Shown here: positions 45,194 to 55,027 of the stretch, piece after piece
How the letters are laid out: every line of letters starts with the position of its first letter
Numbering within the stretch: the first letter of the stretch is position 1
DNA from: Burkholderiaceae bacterium
Lineage (GTDB): Bacteria > Pseudomonadota > Gammaproteobacteria > Burkholderiales > Burkholderiaceae_C
NCBI GenBank assembly: GCA_919902775.1
Contig: CAKKRJ010000007.1
Location: forward strand, 186,001 to 250,000
Direction: 5' to 3'
Length of the DNA stretch: 64,000 bases
Made by a program: the position numbers and the translations under genes
Notes under the pieces: generated by a model
The model's database searches: none
What the model was told of the DNA's origin: nothing
What the model saw: the letters and a program-made list of their open reading frames with translations, nothing else

Positions 45194-45195
45194 AA

Positions 45196-45215
45196 AAAGC
45201 GCCCGAAGGCGCTTT
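45196..45215. terminator. Bidirectional hairpin terminator after GMC and gap genes
   Basis: AAAGCGCC-CGAA-GGCGCTTT forms an 8-bp stem with a tetraloop, two bases after the GMC stop. On the minus strand it is followed by a six-T run, so it is the better terminator for transcripts arriving from the GAPDH gene; on the plus strand the T run is only three. Confidence 0.6.
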
Positions 45216-45229
45216 GAGCAAAGTTCTAT

Positions 45230-45309
45230 GGCCGAGTCAGGGCTCCTCGCCGGGGCGATGCGGCAAAGCGAAGCGCCTCTGAGCCCCGGTGGGGAGCCCT
45301 GACTCGGCC
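45230..45309. repeat. Structured palindromic repeat, copy C (arms replaced)
   Basis: Arms 45230-45256 and 45283-45309 pair over all 27 positions with two G-T wobbles. The 26-nt loop 45257-45282 begins GATGCGGCAAAGCGAAGCGC and ends CTCTGA. The inner GCCGGGGC/GCCCCGG part is shared with copies A and B, but the outer arm (starting GGCCGAGTCAGGGCTCC) is unrelated to theirs and still fully complementary to its partner. It lies in the gap between the convergent GMC and gap genes. Confidence 0.85.
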
Positions 45310-45330
45310 TGCCCCATCCAGTGCGCAAAG

Positions 45331-46338
45331 TCACTTCTTCTTGGCCACCACCCGCACCATCTCCAGACACTGCTTGGCATAACCCCATTCGTTGTCGTAC
45401 CAGGCGACGATCTTCACGAAGCTCTTGTCCAGGGCAATGCCGGCGGTCGCGTCAAACACGCTGGCGCAGGGCTCGCCACGGAAGTCGGTGGAGACCACTT
45501 TTTCATCGGTATAGCCCAGCACGCCTTTCAGGGCGCCCTCGCTCTGGGCCTTCATTTCGGCGCAGATGTCGGCGTAGCTGGCATCGCTGCTCAGTTCCAC
45601 GGTCAGGTCAATCACCGAAACATCGGAGGTGGGTACGCGAAAAGCCATGCCGGTGATCTTGCCCTTGATCTCGGGAATCACCACGCCCACCGCCTTGGCC
45701 GCGCCCGTGCTGCTGGGGATGATGTTTTCCAGAATGCCACGGCCGCCGCGCCAGTCCTTGCGCGAAGTGCTGTCAACGGTGGCCTGGCTGGCGGTGGCGG
45801 CGTGCACGGTGGTCATCAGGCCGCGCTTGATGCCCCATTTGTCGTTCAGCACTTTCACCACGGGGGCCAGGCAGTTGGTGGTGCAGCTGGCGTTGGAGAC
45901 GATGGTTTCGCCGGCGTATTTCTTGTGGTTCACGCCATAGACAAACATGGGAATGTTGTCTTTGGACGGGGCCGAGATCACGACCTTTTTGGCGCCCGCA
46001 GCGATGTGCATCTGGCTGGTGGGCTCGGTCAGGTAGTGGCCTGTGCACTCCAGCACGGTGTGCACCCCCATCTCGCCCCAGCGCAGGTTGTGGGCGTCAC
46101 GCTCGTGCGAGAGCTTGATCTTCTTGCCATTGACAATCAGCGCGTCGTCCGTGAAATCCACCGTGCCATCAAAGCGGCCGTGCACGCTGTCGTACTTGAG
46201 CATGTAGGCCAGGTAGTCCGACGGCTTGGGGTCGTTGATGCCGACGATCTGGATGTCGTCATAGCCGTGTTTGAGGGCGGCGCGCAGGGCCAGACGGCCA
46301 ATGCGGCCAAATCCGTTGATGCCTAGCTTGATGGTCAT
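45331..46338 (-). CDS. gap: Glyceraldehyde-3-phosphate dehydrogenase
   Basis: A 335-aa phosphorylating GAPDH of glycolysis and gluconeogenesis. The NAD-binding start [20 protein letters not shown] and the catalytic Cys in [12 protein letters not shown] are complete; the partner His and the C-terminal [15 protein letters not shown] are also present. The start at 46338 is the family start; the frame to 46443 is non-coding extension. It follows transketolase on the same strand with a 177-bp gap that contains a hairpin and a palindromic site, so it probably has its own promoter. Confidence 0.96.
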   Translation of the reverse strand: MTIKLGINGFGRIGRLALRAALKHGYDDIQIVGINDPKPSDYLAYMLKYDSVHGRFDGTVDFTDDALIVNGKKIKLSHERDAHNLRWGEMGVHTVLECTGHYLTEPTSQMHIAAGAKKVVISAPSKDNIPMFVYGVNHKKYAGETIVSNASCTTNCLAPVVKVLNDKWGIKRGLMTTVHAATASQATVDSTSRKDWRGGRGILENIIPSSTGAAKAVGVVIPEIKGKITGMAFRVPTSDVSVIDLTVELSSDASYADICAEMKAQSEGALKGVLGYTDEKVVSTDFRGEPCASVFDATAGIALDKSFVKIVAWYDNEWGYAKQCLEMVRVVAKKK

Positions 46339-46357
46339 GGTGAATGTCTCAGAGGAA

Positions 46358-46378
46358 GTTACGAAACCGTTACGTAAC
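46358..46378. promoter_or_regulatory. GTTACG repeat and GTTACGTAAC palindrome upstream of gap
   Basis: GTTACG at 46358-46363 is followed by the perfect 10-bp palindrome GTTACGTAAC at 46369-46378, so the half-site appears three times (twice direct, once inverted). It lies 20-40 bp before the GAPDH start, where a regulator could block or recruit polymerase. The regulator is unknown. Confidence 0.45.
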
Positions 46379-46478
46379 CGGATTTGAAACCAGAACCCTT
46401 GCACGGGCCTGATCCCGGACATGCTTTCAGCGCCGCTGGGCACTGGAGGGGTCCGACCGGTCAGTGGCTGACTGGCCT

Positions 46479-46502
46479 CGAAGAGCCCCAGGGGGCTCTT
46501 CG
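46479..46502 (-). terminator. Hairpin downstream of transketolase
   Basis: CGAAGAGCCCC pairs with GGGGCTCTTCG over 11 bp with a minimal loop, 13 bases after the transketolase stop. There is no U tract, so it may act as an attenuator or an mRNA-stabilising hairpin rather than a strong intrinsic terminator. Confidence 0.5.
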
Positions 46503-46515
46503 AACAGCGCGCAGG

Positions 46516-48546
46516 TCAGGCCTTGAGCAGCGCAGCGTGGACCGTGTCGGCCACGTTCTCGGCGGTGAAGCCGAAGTGTTTGAACAAAACAGGGGCTGGT
46601 GCCGACTCACCGTAGGTGTCGATGCCGACCACGGCGGCGCAGCCGTATTTCCACCAACCGTCGGTGGAGCCCATCTCGACCGCCACGCGGGGCAGGCCAG
46701 CGGGCAGCACGCTTTGTTTGTACTCGCTGTCCTGGCGGTCAAACACGTTGGTGCTGGGCATGGAGACCACGCGCACACCGATCTTGCGTTCGGCCAGCAG
46801 CTTTTGCGCGGCCAGGGCCAGTTGCACCTCAGAGCCGGTGGCGATGATCACGCCGTGGGTCTTTGTGATGCCCACGTGGGCTGGCTCGGACAGCACATAG
46901 GCGCCGCGGCTGATGTCGCCCAGATCGCTCTTGGGGGAGTAAGCCAGGTTTTGACGTGACAGCAACAGGGCCGATGGACGGTGGGCGTTTTGCAGCGCCA
47001 CAGCCCAGGCCACGGTGGTCTCGGCCGTGTCGGCAGGACGCCACACGTCCAGGCCCGGGATCAGGCGCAGGCTGGCGGCGTGTTCGATCGACTGGTGGGT
47101 CGGGCCGTCTTCGCCCAGACCGATGGAGTCGTGCGTGAACACATGCACCACGCGCTGTTTCATCAGCGCGGCCATGCGGATGGCGTTGCGGCTGTAGTCG
47201 CTGAAGGTCAGGAAGGTGCCGCCGTAAGGGATGTAGCCGCCATGCAGCGCCACGCCGTTCATGATGGCGGCCATGCCGAATTCGCGCACGCCGTAGTTGA
47301 TATGGCGACCGATCTGGCCGCCTTCGGTTTTGACCACATCACCGGCCAGGTCCACGCGGAAAGCGGGCGTGCTCTTGGTGTTGGTCAGATTCGAGCCCGT
47401 CAGGTCGGCCGAGCCGCCCAGCATTTCGGGCAAGGCGGCGGTGAAGGCTTCCAGTGCCAGTTGGCTGGCCTTGCGGCTGGCCACGGTCTCGCCCTTGGTG
47501 TGCGCGGCCACGACGGCGTCAAACGCCACTTGGTGGAAGTTCTTGGGCAATTCGCCCTTCATGCGGCGCACGAATTCCTTGGCTTGTTTGGGGAACGCGG
47601 TTTTGTAAGCGGCAAAGGTGGTGTTCCACACGGCTTCGCGGGCTTTGCCTGCGGCCTTGGCGTCCCAGTCGGCATAGACCTCTTTGGGGATCTTGAAGGC
47701 TTCGTGGCCCCAGCCCAGGGCTTCGCGGGTCAGCTTGATTTCTTCTGCGCCCAGCGGTTCGCCGTGGGCCTTGGAGGTGCCCGCGCGGTTGGGCGAGCCC
47801 TTGCCGATGGCGGTCTTGCAGACGATCAGTGTGGGCTTGTCGGCGCTGTGTTTGGCGGTGGCGATGGCGGCAGACACGGCCGCGGCGTCATGGCCGTCCA
47901 CGGCGTCGATCACGTTCCAGCCACAGGCCACAAAGCGCTGGGGCGTGTTGTCGATGAACCAGGGCGCGACCTGGCCGTCAATGGAGATGCCGTTGTCGTC
48001 GTACAGGGCGATCAGTTTGTTGAGCTTCCAGGCGCCGGCCAGGGCCACGGCCTCGTGGCTGATGCCTTCCATCAGGCAGCCGTCACCCAGGAACACGTAC
48101 GTGTGGTGGTTGACGATCTGGTGCCCGTCCTGGTTGAACTCGGCAGCCAGCATTTTTTCGGCCAGTGCCATGCCCACGGCGTTGGTGATGCCTTGGCCCA
48201 GTGGGCCGGTGGTGGTTTCCACGCCGGGGGTCACGCCCACTTCGGGGTGACCGGCGGTTTTGCTGTGCAGGGTGCGGAAATTCTTCAGTTCTTCGATGGG
48301 CAGCTTGTAGCCGGTCAGGTGCAGCACCGAATAAATCAGCATCGAGCTGTGGCCATTGGACAGCACAAAGCGGTCGCGGTTGGCCCAGTGCGGGTTGCTG
48401 GGGTTGTGTTGCAGGTGATCACCCCACAAAGCCACCGCCATGTCGGCCATGCCCATGGGGGCGCCGGGGTGACCGGAGTTGGCTTGTTGAACAGCGTCCA
48501 TTGCGAGGGCGCGGATGGCGTTGGCCATTTGTTGCTGGTTTGCCAT
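46516..48546 (-). CDS. tktA: Transketolase
   Basis: A 676-aa ThDP enzyme of the pentose phosphate and Calvin-type pathways that moves two-carbon units between sugar phosphates. The start [20 protein letters not shown] then [20 protein letters not shown] matches the family N-terminus; a longer frame to 48954 is rejected. ThDP/metal motif [13 protein letters not shown] and the Pyr-domain segment [20 protein letters not shown] are present. A TAAAAT-like -10 lies about 40 bp before the start, and GGAG is the ribosome site. It is upstream of gap on the same strand, so central-carbon genes are clustered. Confidence 0.96.
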   Translation of the reverse strand: MANQQQMANAIRALAMDAVQQANSGHPGAPMGMADMAVALWGDHLQHNPSNPHWANRDRFVLSNGHSSMLIYSVLHLTGYKLPIEELKNFRTLHSKTAGHPEVGVTPGVETTTGPLGQGITNAVGMALAEKMLAAEFNQDGHQIVNHHTYVFLGDGCLMEGISHEAVALAGAWKLNKLIALYDDNGISIDGQVAPWFIDNTPQRFVACGWNVIDAVDGHDAAAVSAAIATAKHSADKPTLIVCKTAIGKGSPNRAGTSKAHGEPLGAEEIKLTREALGWGHEAFKIPKEVYADWDAKAAGKAREAVWNTTFAAYKTAFPKQAKEFVRRMKGELPKNFHQVAFDAVVAAHTKGETVASRKASQLALEAFTAALPEMLGGSADLTGSNLTNTKSTPAFRVDLAGDVVKTEGGQIGRHINYGVREFGMAAIMNGVALHGGYIPYGGTFLTFSDYSRNAIRMAALMKQRVVHVFTHDSIGLGEDGPTHQSIEHAASLRLIPGLDVWRPADTAETTVAWAVALQNAHRPSALLLSRQNLAYSPKSDLGDISRGAYVLSEPAHVGITKTHGVIIATGSEVQLALAAQKLLAERKIGVRVVSMPSTNVFDRQDSEYKQSVLPAGLPRVAVEMGSTDGWWKYGCAAVVGIDTYGESAPAPVLFKHFGFTAENVADTVHAALLKA

Positions 48547-48679
48547 GTGGGCAGCTCCGGGGAAAGTATTCAGGAAACCCAGGATTTTAGCGGTTGTGGG
48601 CCACCTCCTTTGGCCGCTTGGGTTGTCCGGGGGCGTCTGGGCGCGACAACCAGAGTACGGAACATGGCAACATCGCGGC

Positions 48680-49435
48680 ATGAATTTCCCCGCTTCCAAA
48701 GTGAAAACGTCCCCCGCTGCCCAGGCCATGGTTCTGGCGGCCGGCCGTGGCGAACGCATGCGCCCGCTGACCGACAGCACACCCAAACCCCTGTTACCCG
48801 TGCGCGGCCAGGCCCTGATGCAGTGGCCCATGCAAGCGTTGGCACGTGGCGGCTTCACCCGCCAGTTGGTCAACACCGCGTGGTTGGGGGAGCAGATCTC
48901 GGCGCATTTTGGTGACCTGATCGTTTGGCCCGGTTTGCCTGAAGTGCACATCACCTACTCCCACGAAGGCCAGGACTTTGGCCACGCGCTTGAAACAGCG
49001 GGCGGCATCGTGCGCGCCCTGCCCCAGCTGGCCGAGGTGTTTTGGGTGGTGGCGGGTGATGTGTTTGCGCCCGATTTTGTGTTCAGCGCCCAAGCCGTGC
49101 AGCGCTTCGTTGCCAGCGACACATTGGCCCACCTGTGGCTGGTGCCCAACCCTGCGCACAACCTGGGCGGCGACTTTGGCTTGTCGGCGTCGGGGCAAGT
49201 GCGAAACCTGCCCAAAGGTTCAGAGGGGTGCGTGTACACCTTCAGCACCATTGCGCTTTACAAGCAGGCCTTCTTTGCCCACTGTGGCCTGCTCGCAGGC
49301 AATCCCCTGGGGGAGGCGCTGGCGCTGGCCCCGCTGCTGCGTGCGGCCATGGACCGGGGACAGGTTTCGGGCGAGGTGTATGCGGGCGCGTGGACGGATG
49401 TGGGCACCCCAGAGCGCTTGGTCAGTTTGATTTGA
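48680..49435 (+). CDS. murU: N-acetylmuramate-1-phosphate uridylyltransferase-like nucleotidyltransferase
   Basis: A 251-aa nucleotidyltransferase with signature [19 protein letters not shown], as in MurU and mannose-1-phosphate guanylyltransferase-like proteins. Short length without a left-handed beta-helix domain fits MurU, which makes UDP-MurNAc from MurNAc-1-phosphate in peptidoglycan recycling. [16 protein letters not shown] is the C-terminal substrate motif. The presence of AmgK in the same window supports the assignment. Divergent from transketolase; the start at 48680 is chosen because earlier ATGs lie in the transketolase upstream region. Confidence 0.85.
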   Translation: MNFPASKVKTSPAAQAMVLAAGRGERMRPLTDSTPKPLLPVRGQALMQWPMQALARGGFTRQLVNTAWLGEQISAHFGDLIVWPGLPEVHITYSHEGQDFGHALETAGGIVRALPQLAEVFWVVAGDVFAPDFVFSAQAVQRFVASDTLAHLWLVPNPAHNLGGDFGLSASGQVRNLPKGSEGCVYTFSTIALYKQAFFAHCGLLAGNPLGEALALAPLLRAAMDRGQVSGEVYAGAWTDVGTPERLVSLI

Positions 49436-49449
49436 TACTATTCAAAAAT

Positions 49450-49475
49450 CAATTAAATGGGTTAATTGGTTTTAA
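49450..49475 (+). terminator. AT-rich hairpin after murU
   Basis: CAATTAA-ATGGG-TTAATTG (49450-49468) is a 7-bp stem 14 bases after the murU stop, followed by GTTTT. It could end murU transcription, or the AT-rich stretch could serve as promoter for the small lipoprotein gene. Confidence 0.4.
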
Positions 49476-49491
49476 AAAATACATTTCAAAC

Positions 49492-49845
49492 ATGATCTCC
49501 AAATCCAAATGGGTCCTTGTGACCACTTCTGTGGCCCTCTTGGCGGCCTGTGCTTCCCGTCCGGAAAGCATTTCTGCATCGTTTGTGTCCCACGAAAAGT
49601 ACGCGGGCCGTGATTGCACCCAGTTGGGCTTGGACATGTCCAATGCCCGTGCTGAGTTGCAAAAGTTCTCGTCGATGCAAGACACCAAAGCCAACATCGA
49701 TGCGGCCACCGTGTTTTTTGCGCTGGTTCCCGCCAGCAAACTCTCCGGTGACCATGCCGGCGATGTGGCCAAGTGGAAGGGTGAAGTGGAGGCGGTGGAC
49801 ACCGCATCGACCAAAGCGGGATGCAAAAACGCGCGCCCCACCTGA
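49492..49845 (+). CDS. Small putative lipoprotein
   Basis: A 117-aa protein with a lipoprotein signal: MISKSKWVLVTTSVALLAAC with lipobox LAAC (Cys20), so membrane-anchored. The mature part has two further Cys residues (in GRDCTQLGLDM and AGCKNARP) that could form a disulfide, and a helix of the type SNARAELQKFSSMQDTKANI. It continues in another frame upstream but has no relation to murU. I do not recognise a family with certainty; similar small lipoproteins are common in Burkholderiales. Confidence 0.75.
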   Translation: MISKSKWVLVTTSVALLAACASRPESISASFVSHEKYAGRDCTQLGLDMSNARAELQKFSSMQDTKANIDAATVFFALVPASKLSGDHAGDVAKWKGEVEAVDTASTKAGCKNARPT

Positions 49846-49920
49846 GCGATCTCCGCCGCAGGGATGGGCGCCGCCGATCCCACGTGGGCCAGGCGTTTTC
49901 AGGTGTGCAGGCGGCGCTCC

Positions 49921-49926
49921 TACAAT
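49921..49926 (+). promoter_or_regulatory. TACAAT -10 element directly before pepP
   Basis: TACAAT ends six bases before the pepP ATG, which places the expected transcription start at or next to the A of ATG. There is no ribosome-binding site between, so the mRNA would be leaderless. The -35 region is weak (TTCAGG at 49898-49903, 17-bp spacer). Confidence 0.4.
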
Positions 49927-49932
49927 GCCTTC

Positions 49933-51321
49933 ATGACCTCCCACGCCATCTACGCCCAACGCCGTGCCCGCCTTGCCGCCCAGTTGGGCGCCGGCGGCAT
50001 CGCCATCATCCCCACCGCACCCGAACGACAGCGCAACCGCGACAGCGATTACCTGTACCGGCACGACAGTTACTTTTATTACCTGACGGGGTTCACCGAA
50101 CCCCAGGCGAGCCTGGTGATCACCGCCGAGGGGGAGAGCACGCTGTTTTGTCAGGCCAAAGACCTGGAGCGTGAAATTTGGGACGGCATCCGCTTGGGGC
50201 CCGATGCCGCACCCGCTGCTTTGGGGGTGAGTCGTGCCTTTGCCATCGGTGAGATGGCGGCGCAAGTGCCCAAGTTGCTGGAAAACCGCAGCACCGTCTG
50301 GTATCCGTTTGCCACGCATCCAGGGCTGGAAGGCCGCGTGGACGGCTGGCTCCAATCGGTCCGTGCACGCGTGCGTTTTGGCGCTTTGTGCCCCGACCAG
50401 CAGCGCGACCTGTGCAGCCTGCTCGATGAGATGCGCCTGGTCAAGGACGCGCACGAACAGGACATCATGCGCCGCGCCTCGGCCATCAGCGCCCGTGCCC
50501 ACATCCGCGCCATGCAGCGCAGTGCCGCCATGCTGCGTGCCGGGCAAGAGGTGCGTGAATACCACCTGGACGCCGAGCTGCTGCACGAGTTTCGCCAGCA
50601 CGGCTCGCAATACCCGGCGTATGGCTCCATCGTGGCCAGCGGGGCCAATGCGTGCGTGCTGCATTACCGCGCAGACACGGCCTTGATTCAAAGCGGCGAC
50701 CTGGTGTTGATCGACGCCGGTTGTGAGCTGGACGGCTATGCCAGCGACATCACCCGCACCTTCCCGGCCAATGGCCGGTTCACTGGTCCGCAGCGCGCGC
50801 TGTACGACCTGGTTTTGGCTTCGCAAGAAGCGGCTGTGGCCGCCACCCAAGCCGGCGCCCGTTTTGTCGATCCGCACGAGGCCACCGTGGCGGTGCTGGC
50901 GCAGGGGCTGCTCGATGTGGGCCTGCTGGACAAGAACAAGGTGGGCCACGCGCAAGACGTGGTGGCCAACCGCGATTATTTCCAGTTTTACATGCACCGC
51001 ACCGGCCACTGGCTGGGCATGGACGTGCACGATTGCGGCAGTTATGTCGAGCCCTCGCAGGTGGGCCAGGTCAGCGAGCGCAAAGACCCGCTGTCGGGCG
51101 AGACCATCAAGGACCGCCCGAGCCGCATCCTGCAGCCGGGCATGGTGCTGACCATCGAGCCGGGCCTGTATGTGCGCCCGGCGCCGGGCGTGCCCGAACA
51201 GTTTCACCACATCGGCATCCGCATCGAAGACGACGCCATCGTGACCGAGACCGGTTGCGAGCTGATCACGCGGGGGGTGCCGGTCCAGGCCGATGAGATC
51301 GAAGCCTTGATGAAGGCTTGA
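49933..51321 (+). CDS. pepP: Xaa-Pro aminopeptidase (aminopeptidase P)
   Basis: A 462-aa metallopeptidase removing N-terminal residues before proline. N-terminal creatinase-like domain is followed by a pita-bread domain; metal ligands lie in LIDAGCELDGYASDITRTFP (two Asp), HRTGHWLGMDVHD (His), LTIEPGLYV (Glu) and IGIRIEDDAIV (Glu). The start at 49933 is set by the -10 element just upstream and the family N-terminus. Cytoplasmic. The MOSC-domain gene follows 17 bp later. Confidence 0.94.
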   Translation: MTSHAIYAQRRARLAAQLGAGGIAIIPTAPERQRNRDSDYLYRHDSYFYYLTGFTEPQASLVITAEGESTLFCQAKDLEREIWDGIRLGPDAAPAALGVSRAFAIGEMAAQVPKLLENRSTVWYPFATHPGLEGRVDGWLQSVRARVRFGALCPDQQRDLCSLLDEMRLVKDAHEQDIMRRASAISARAHIRAMQRSAAMLRAGQEVREYHLDAELLHEFRQHGSQYPAYGSIVASGANACVLHYRADTALIQSGDLVLIDAGCELDGYASDITRTFPANGRFTGPQRALYDLVLASQEAAVAATQAGARFVDPHEATVAVLAQGLLDVGLLDKNKVGHAQDVVANRDYFQFYMHRTGHWLGMDVHDCGSYVEPSQVGQVSERKDPLSGETIKDRPSRILQPGMVLTIEPGLYVRPAPGVPEQFHHIGIRIEDDAIVTETGCELITRGVPVQADEIEALMKA

Positions 51322-51338
51322 GTCGCGTGCCGGTACCC

Positions 51339-51932
51339 ATGACCGAGTTTCAAACCGGACGCGTGTTGTCGCTGCAGGTCGGGCGGGTGGCGCCGCTCTT
51401 GGTGGGTGGGCGCCAGCGGATGTCGGCCATTGGCAAAACCCCGCTGGCCGGGTCGGTCGAGGTTGGTGTTCTGGGTCTGACCGGTGACGAGCAAGCCGAC
51501 CTCAGCGTGCACGGCGGTTTGCACAAGGCGGTCTATGCCTTGCCAGCGGAGCATTTGCCGTGGTGGCAGGCGCAACGCCAATTGCACGGTGTGGCCTTGT
51601 CCGAAGAAGCATTGGTCCCTGGCTATCTGGGCGAAAACCTCAGCTTGCAAGGCGTGCGCGAAGCAGACCTGTTCATTGGGGACAGTTTGCGTTGCAGCGA
51701 GGTGGTGTTGCGCGTGACCCAGCCGCGTGAGCCTTGCGGCAAATTCAACGCCGTCATGGGCTACGACCAGGCCGCCAAAGACATGGTGCAAAGCGGGCGT
51801 TGCGGGTTTTATCTGGCGGTGGACCGGCCAGGCGTTTTGCAAGCAGGGGCCACTTTTGAAGTGGTTCCGGGGCCGCGCGCCATGGGTGTGTTGCAGGCCT
51901 TGCAGTACAAGGCCCGCAGGCACCTGCTTTGA
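51339..51932 (+). CDS. MOSC-domain protein (YiiM-like)
   Basis: A 197-aa MOSC (molybdenum cofactor sulfurase C-terminal) domain protein. Key features: TGDEQADLSVHGGLHKAVYA, LGENLSLQG and REPCGKFNAVMG with the conserved Cys. Stand-alone MOSC proteins such as YiiM reduce N-hydroxylated compounds with Moco. Start uncertain: ATG 51339 chosen, GTG 51327 possible, neither with a clear ribosome site. Probably cotranscribed with pepP. Confidence 0.9.
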   Translation: MTEFQTGRVLSLQVGRVAPLLVGGRQRMSAIGKTPLAGSVEVGVLGLTGDEQADLSVHGGLHKAVYALPAEHLPWWQAQRQLHGVALSEEALVPGYLGENLSLQGVREADLFIGDSLRCSEVVLRVTQPREPCGKFNAVMGYDQAAKDMVQSGRCGFYLAVDRPGVLQAGATFEVVPGPRAMGVLQALQYKARRHLL

Positions 51933-52126
51933 GGGCATTTGTGTGCAAAAGTCAAAAGCCAACTCACTTCACGTGAGGATGGGCATGGCCAAACCCCATG
52001 GATTGGCGGTCTACAATGAAACTGACGCCGAACTGTCATCTTTCAAATCGGCATATTTCACAATATTGAGACGCGCTGCTGAACCTCGGCGGCCTTGATA
52101 GCACCTTCCTACACCGGAGCACAACA

Positions 52127-54430
52127 ATGACCAACAAGCTTCAAGCCGAAGAAAAACGCGCCCAACTGCGCAAAGCCGCACTGGAATACCACGAGTTCCC
52201 CACGCCCGGCAAAGTCGCCATCGCAGCCACCAAGCAACTGGTCAACCAGCACGATCTGGCGCTGGCTTACTCCCCTGGCGTGGCCGCACCGTGTGAAGAG
52301 ATCGTCAAGGACCCGGCGGCAGCTTTCAAATACACCAGCCGGGGCAACCTGGTGGGCGTGGTGACCAATGGCACGGCGGTGCTGGGCTTGGGCGACATCG
52401 GGCCACTGGCCAGCAAGCCGGTCATGGAAGGCAAGGGCGTGCTGTTCAAGAAGTTCTCGGGCATCGACGTGTTCGACATCGAGATCAACGAAAAAGACCC
52501 GGACAAACTGGTCGAGATCATCGCCGCGCTCGAGCCGACCTTTGGCGGCATCAACCTCGAAGACATCAAGGCACCCGATTGCTTCTATGTGGAACGCAAG
52601 TTGCGTGAGCGCATGAAGATCCCGGTCTTTCACGATGACCAGCACGGCACCGCCATCGTGGTGGGGGCGGCCATCCTGAACGGCTTGAAAATCGTCGGCA
52701 AAGATCCCAAAAAGATCAAACTGGTGACTTCGGGCGCAGGCGCTGCGGCGCTGGCTTGCCTGGGCTTGCTGGTCAAGTTGGGCATCCCGCGCGAAAACAT
52801 CTGGGTGACCGACCTGGCGGGCGTGGTCTATGAAGGCCGCACCGAGCTCATGGACGAAGACAAAATCCAGTTCGTGCAAAAAACCGACCAGCGCACGCTG
52901 GCTCAGGTGATTGCAGGCGCGGACGTGTTCCTGGGCTTGTCCGCCGGCGGCGTGCTCAAACAAGACATGGTCAAGACCATGGCGGCCAAGCCCTTGATTT
53001 TTGCGCTGGCCAACCCCAACCCTGAAATCGATCCGGAAGACGTCAAGGCCGTGCGCGACGATGCCATCATGGCCACCGGTCGCACCGATTACCCCAACCA
53101 GGTCAACAACGTCCTGTGCTTCCCCTACATCTTCCGGGGGGCATTGGATTGCGGCGCAACCACCATCACGCTGGAGATGGAAATCGCCGCCGTGCACGCG
53201 ATTGCCGAATTGGCGCAAGCCGAGCAAAGCGAAGTGGTGGCGGCCGCCTATGTGGGTGAGCCCCTGGCGTTTGGCCCGGAGTATTTGATTCCCAAGCCGT
53301 TTGACCCGCGCCTGATGATGAAGATCGCCCCTGCCGTGGCGCAAGCCGCAGCCGACAGCGGTGTTGCCTCGCGCCCCATCCCGGACATGGGCGCCTACCG
53401 CGAGAAGCTGCAAGGCTTTGTTTACGCCTCGGGCACGATGATGAAACCGATTTTCACGGCCGCCAAACGCGCCCTGAAAAAGCGCATTGCCTACAGCGAA
53501 GGGGAAGAAGAACGCGTCTTGCGTGCCGCCCAGATCGTGGTGGACGAGGGCGTTGCCCGCCCCACCCTGATCGGTCGCCCTGCCGTGATCGCCGAGCGCA
53601 TCGAAAAATTCGGTCTGCGCCTGAAAGAAGAGCTGGATTACGACGTGGTCAACGTCGAGCTGGACCATCGCTACCGTGATTTCTGGCAGACCTACCACCG
53701 CCTGACCGAGCGCAAGGGCATCACCGAGCAGATCGCCAAGATCGAAATGCGCCGCCGCCTGTCACTGATTGGCGCCATGCTGCTGCACAAGGGCGATGTG
53801 GACGGCATGATCTGCGGCACCTGGGGCACCAACCCCATGCACCTGAACTACATCGATCAGGTCATCGGCAAGCGCGCAGGGGTCAACACCTATGCCTGCA
53901 TGAACGGTTTGATGTTGCCTGGTCGCCAGGTCTTCATGGTGGACACCCATGTGAACTACGACCCAACCGCTGAGCAATTGTCCGAATTCACCATCCTGGC
54001 AGCAGAAGAAATGCGCCGTTTCGGCCTCAAGCCCAAAGCGGCCTTGCTCTCACACTCCAACTTCGGCTCCTCCAACCAGCCCAGCGCCGTCAAGATGCGG
54101 CAAGTGCTGACGTTGCTGCGCCAAAACGCCCCGTGGCTCGAAGTGGATGGCGAAATGCACGGTGACGTGGCGCTGGATGCGGCCGCGCGCCAGGCCATCA
54201 TGCCCCACAGCAACTTGATTGGTGATGCGAATTTGTTGGTTTTGCCAAACATCGATGCCGCCAACATCGCCTACAACCTGCTCAAGACCGCCGCGGGCGG
54301 CAACATTGCGGTGGGGCCTGTTTTGCTGGGAGCGGCCAAACCGGTTCACATCCTGACATCCAGCACCACCGTGCGCCGGATTGTGAACATGACGGCCTTG
54401 ACGGTGGCCGATGCCAACGCAGCCCGTTAA
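52127..54430 (+). CDS. maeB: NADP-dependent malic enzyme with phosphotransacetylase-like domain
   Basis: A 767-aa MaeB-type enzyme converting malate to pyruvate and CO2 with NADP. Malic N-domain ([14 protein letters not shown]), NAD(P)-binding domain ([20 protein letters not shown]) and a C-terminal PTA-like domain from about residue 430 ([20 protein letters not shown], later [17 protein letters not shown]), typically regulatory. Full length. CGGAGC precedes the ATG. A TACAAT box at 52012 in the 194-bp upstream gap could be the promoter, giving a leader of about 110 nt. Confidence 0.96.
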   Translation: MTNKLQAEEKRAQLRKAALEYHEFPTPGKVAIAATKQLVNQHDLALAYSPGVAAPCEEIVKDPAAAFKYTSRGNLVGVVTNGTAVLGLGDIGPLASKPVMEGKGVLFKKFSGIDVFDIEINEKDPDKLVEIIAALEPTFGGINLEDIKAPDCFYVERKLRERMKIPVFHDDQHGTAIVVGAAILNGLKIVGKDPKKIKLVTSGAGAAALACLGLLVKLGIPRENIWVTDLAGVVYEGRTELMDEDKIQFVQKTDQRTLAQVIAGADVFLGLSAGGVLKQDMVKTMAAKPLIFALANPNPEIDPEDVKAVRDDAIMATGRTDYPNQVNNVLCFPYIFRGALDCGATTITLEMEIAAVHAIAELAQAEQSEVVAAAYVGEPLAFGPEYLIPKPFDPRLMMKIAPAVAQAAADSGVASRPIPDMGAYREKLQGFVYASGTMMKPIFTAAKRALKKRIAYSEGEEERVLRAAQIVVDEGVARPTLIGRPAVIAERIEKFGLRLKEELDYDVVNVELDHRYRDFWQTYHRLTERKGITEQIAKIEMRRRLSLIGAMLLHKGDVDGMICGTWGTNPMHLNYIDQVIGKRAGVNTYACMNGLMLPGRQVFMVDTHVNYDPTAEQLSEFTILAAEEMRRFGLKPKAALLSHSNFGSSNQPSAVKMRQVLTLLRQNAPWLEVDGEMHGDVALDAAARQAIMPHSNLIGDANLLVLPNIDAANIAYNLLKTAAGGNIAVGPVLLGAAKPVHILTSSTTVRRIVNMTALTVADANAAR

Positions 54431-54464
54431 GCCACAAAACGACAGCGAGCGCTAACTTTAAGTT

Positions 54465-54516
54465 CGAATGCCCAGACAGGCCGTGCCTGTTTATTGGGCA
54501 TTCGCTTGCTTTTTTA
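54465..54516 (+). terminator. Intrinsic terminator after maeB
   Basis: CGAATGCCCA (54465-54474) pairs perfectly with TGGGCATTCG (54495-54504), with an inner stem ACAGGC/GCCTGT, followed by CTTGCTTTTTT. Strong Rho-independent terminator 35 bp after the maeB stop. Confidence 0.85.
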
Positions 54517-54584
54517 TGTCGTTTGCCTCACACTAGCGCCTTCGAGTTTTCGGGTAAACCCGGGGGCTTCTGAAAGGTGTTTTC

Positions 54585-54998
54585 ATGAAGGTGGCGCGAC
54601 AAATCGCTGCCCTGCAGCGCTGGATGCCGGTGCTTTTGGGGCTGGTGTTATCAATTTGCACTGTTTTGGTGCAGGCTCGTCCAGCCGCCGATGCCCAAAC
54701 TTCACCGACGCTGTCGGTGGCAGATTTGCCGCGTGAAGGCCAAGAAACGTACCAACTCATCCGCAAGGGCGGTCCTTTTCCCCACGAAAAGGACGGGACG
54801 GTTTTTGGCAATCGCGAGCGAATTTTGCCCCGCGAGACGCGGGGGTTTTACCGTGAATACACCGTCAGAACACCCGGGGTGAAGCACCGGGGAGCGCGGC
54901 GCATCGTTTGTGGTGGCCAGGTTCCCCGTCAACCACAGGCCTGTTACTACACACCAGACCATTACGCGAGTTTTCGCGTGATCGTCGACCAGCCTTGA
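54585..54998 (+). CDS. Secreted barnase-like ribonuclease
   Basis: A 137-aa RNase of the N1/T1/barnase group. Signal segment within MKVARQIAALQRWMPVLLGL followed by VLSICTVLVQARP, so exported. Catalytic residues by comparison with barnase: Glu91 (YREYTV), Arg105/Arg106 (RGARRIV) and His126 (YTPDHYASF). The nucleotide-binding ERILPRET loop is intact. A barstar-like gene follows 29 bp later and would protect the cytoplasm. Function could be nutritional or competitive. Confidence 0.88.
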   Translation: MKVARQIAALQRWMPVLLGLVLSICTVLVQARPAADAQTSPTLSVADLPREGQETYQLIRKGGPFPHEKDGTVFGNRERILPRETRGFYREYTVRTPGVKHRGARRIVCGGQVPRQPQACYYTPDHYASFRVIVDQP

Positions 54999-55027
54999 TT
55001 TTTTGACTTTAGAGAAAGACCACGGAG

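Noticed and set aside
38268..45309. Interpretation of the three repeats as a CRISPR array or ordinary terminators
   Set aside because: Copies are up to several kb apart with genes between them, so no array. The stems are not followed by T-runs and the conserved loop is atypical for terminators.
43769..45388. 539-codon minus-strand frame opposite the GMC dehydrogenase
   Set aside because: Antisense shadow that runs through repeat copy C into gap; not protein-like.
46981..48915. 644-codon plus-strand frame opposite transketolase
   Set aside because: Complete overlap with transketolase; low-complexity Gly/His/Val translation without a family signature.
49486..51210. 574-codon minus-strand frame opposite pepP and the lipoprotein gene
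   Set aside because: Spans two real genes and a gap; composition is that of an antisense frame.
52109..53698. 529-codon minus-strand frame opposite maeB
   Set aside because: Antisense to a complete malic enzyme; no recognisable motif.
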